This document shows positions 63,520 through 64,000 of a DNA stretch of 64,000 bases, one piece after another (the stretch's first letter is position 1; each line of letters starts with the position of its first letter). A program made the translations under genes and the position numbers. The DNA lies in NCBI RefSeq assembly GCF_026344005.1, contig NZ_JAPKNH010000001.1, positions 682,001-746,000 on the forward strand, written 5' to 3'. The notes under the pieces were generated by a model, which was not told the DNA's origin, searched no databases, and saw only the letters and a list, made by a program, of their open reading frames with translations. This stretch comes from Kaistia terrae. Its GTDB lineage: Bacteria; Pseudomonadota; Alphaproteobacteria; Rhizobiales; Kaistiaceae.

Positions 63520-64000
63520 TCAGGCTAGCCAGTTCTCCAGCCGCTCGGCCGCTTCGGCGATTTCCGTCGTCGCGCCGGCGAAGGAAAAGCGGATATGGGC
63601 CGGGCCGTGGATGCGGTCGAAATCCGCGCCCGGCGTGGCCGAAATGCCGGCCTCGGCAAGCATCTTCTGCGCGAAATCGGCCGAATCGTTCGAGAAGCGG
63701 CGCACCGACGCGTAGATGTAGAAGGCGCCATCGACGGGGAAATAGTCGTCGAAGCCGATCTTCGGCAGCTTTTCGAGCAGCAGCTTGCGGTTGGCGGCAT
63801 AGCCGGCCTTGATGATTTCCAGTTCGTCGGTCGCATCGAACGCGGCAAGGGCGGCGCGCTGCGACAGGTCCGGCGCGGAGATGTAGAGGCTCTGGGCGAT
63901 CCGCTCGATCGGGCGCACCAGAATTTCCGGCAGCACCATCCAGCCGATCCGCCAGCCGGTCATGCAGTAATATTTCGAGAACGAGTTGATGACGATGGCG
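63520..64000 (-). CDS. PLP-dependent class I/II aminotransferase (5' end outside window)
   Basis: The C-terminal 160 residues of a fold-type I aminotransferase. The frame stays open to the window edge, and SFSKYYCMTGWRIGW holds the pyridoxal-phosphate Lys and the following Arg of the phosphate cup. The rest (PVDGAFYIYASVRRFSNDSA, ATPGADFDRIHGPAHIRFSF) matches the aspartate/alanine-type aminotransferase end, including the substrate carboxylate Arg. The specific substrate cannot be told. It converges with the ROK gene four bases away. Confidence 0.9.
   Translation of the reverse strand, partial: AIVINSFSKYYCMTGWRIGWMVLPEILVRPIERIAQSLYISAPDLSQRAALAAFDATDELEIIKAGYAANRKLLLEKLPKIGFDDYFPVDGAFYIYASVRRFSNDSADFAQKMLAEAGISATPGADFDRIHGPAHIRFSFAGATTEIAEAAERLENWLA

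Overview
The window is chromosomal DNA of an alphaproteobacterium, most likely a free-living member of the Hyphomicrobiales (Rhizobiales). The evidence is the gene order (nuoMN-birA-rnj-mce-DUF1467-proS-lolCD, then rpsB-tsf-pyrH-frr-uppS-cdsA-dxr-rseP-bamA-lpxD-fabZ-lpxA-lpxI-lpxB), LpxI in place of LpxH, a FixLJ oxygen sensor, an alphaproteobacterial LexA box (GAAC-N7-GAAC) and GC-rich codon use. I cannot name the genus. No tRNA, rRNA, insertion sequence, CRISPR array or replication origin was seen.

Bases 1-9713 are core genes on the + strand: the end of the respiratory complex I operon (nuoM, nuoN), biotin ligase, RNase J, methylmalonyl-CoA epimerase, a small membrane protein, prolyl-tRNA synthetase and the lipoprotein-release transporter LolCD. 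Bases 9882-12612 encode a sulfate importer (binding protein, CysT, CysW) with no ATPase gene beside it. Bases 12638-16151 form an oxygen-sensing module: a FixK-type regulator divergent from FixL, FixJ and a lone receiver, with a perfect inverted repeat between the divergent genes. Bases 16296-19736 hold an AI-2E-family membrane protein, a membrane-anchored phosphoesterase and a DUF1269 protein. At 20133-20291 a LexA-type promoter precedes a 32-residue membrane peptide, followed by dnaE.

Bases 24386-38874 are a long core run for translation (rpsB, tsf, frr), UMP kinase and the cell envelope: undecaprenyl-PP synthase, CDP-diglyceride synthase, DXP reductoisomerase, RseP, BamA and the lipid A genes lpxD-fabZ-lpxA-lpxI-lpxB.

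Bases 39039-59947 are accessory and look like one carbohydrate-use locus. It has two complete CUT2-type sugar ABC importers, an SMP-30-type lactonase, a GntR/HutC regulator, an aldose epimerase, a canonical SDR dehydrogenase and an unusual block. The block consists of an E1alpha-E1beta-lipoyl fusion, an E2-like protein that has lost the catalytic His and Asp, and two SDR proteins with altered active sites. Related AT-rich operator-like sequences lie at four promoters; two of them share an identical 25-bp sequence 9.6 kb apart. The proposal is one GntR-type regulon for a sugar or polyol route ending in thiamine-dependent C-C cleavage; the substrate is unknown.

Inside this locus sits an AT-richer two-gene Kiwa-type anti-phage module (kwaA-kwaB, 52449-53970), next to decayed 3' fragments of the neighbouring SDR gene. 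Three families of intergenic palindromic repeats occur at 23.9, 38.9, 43.5-47.0, 51.1-51.3 and 54.1-57.7 kb. The window closes with glucose-6-phosphate isomerase, a ROK regulator and an incomplete PLP-dependent aminotransferase.
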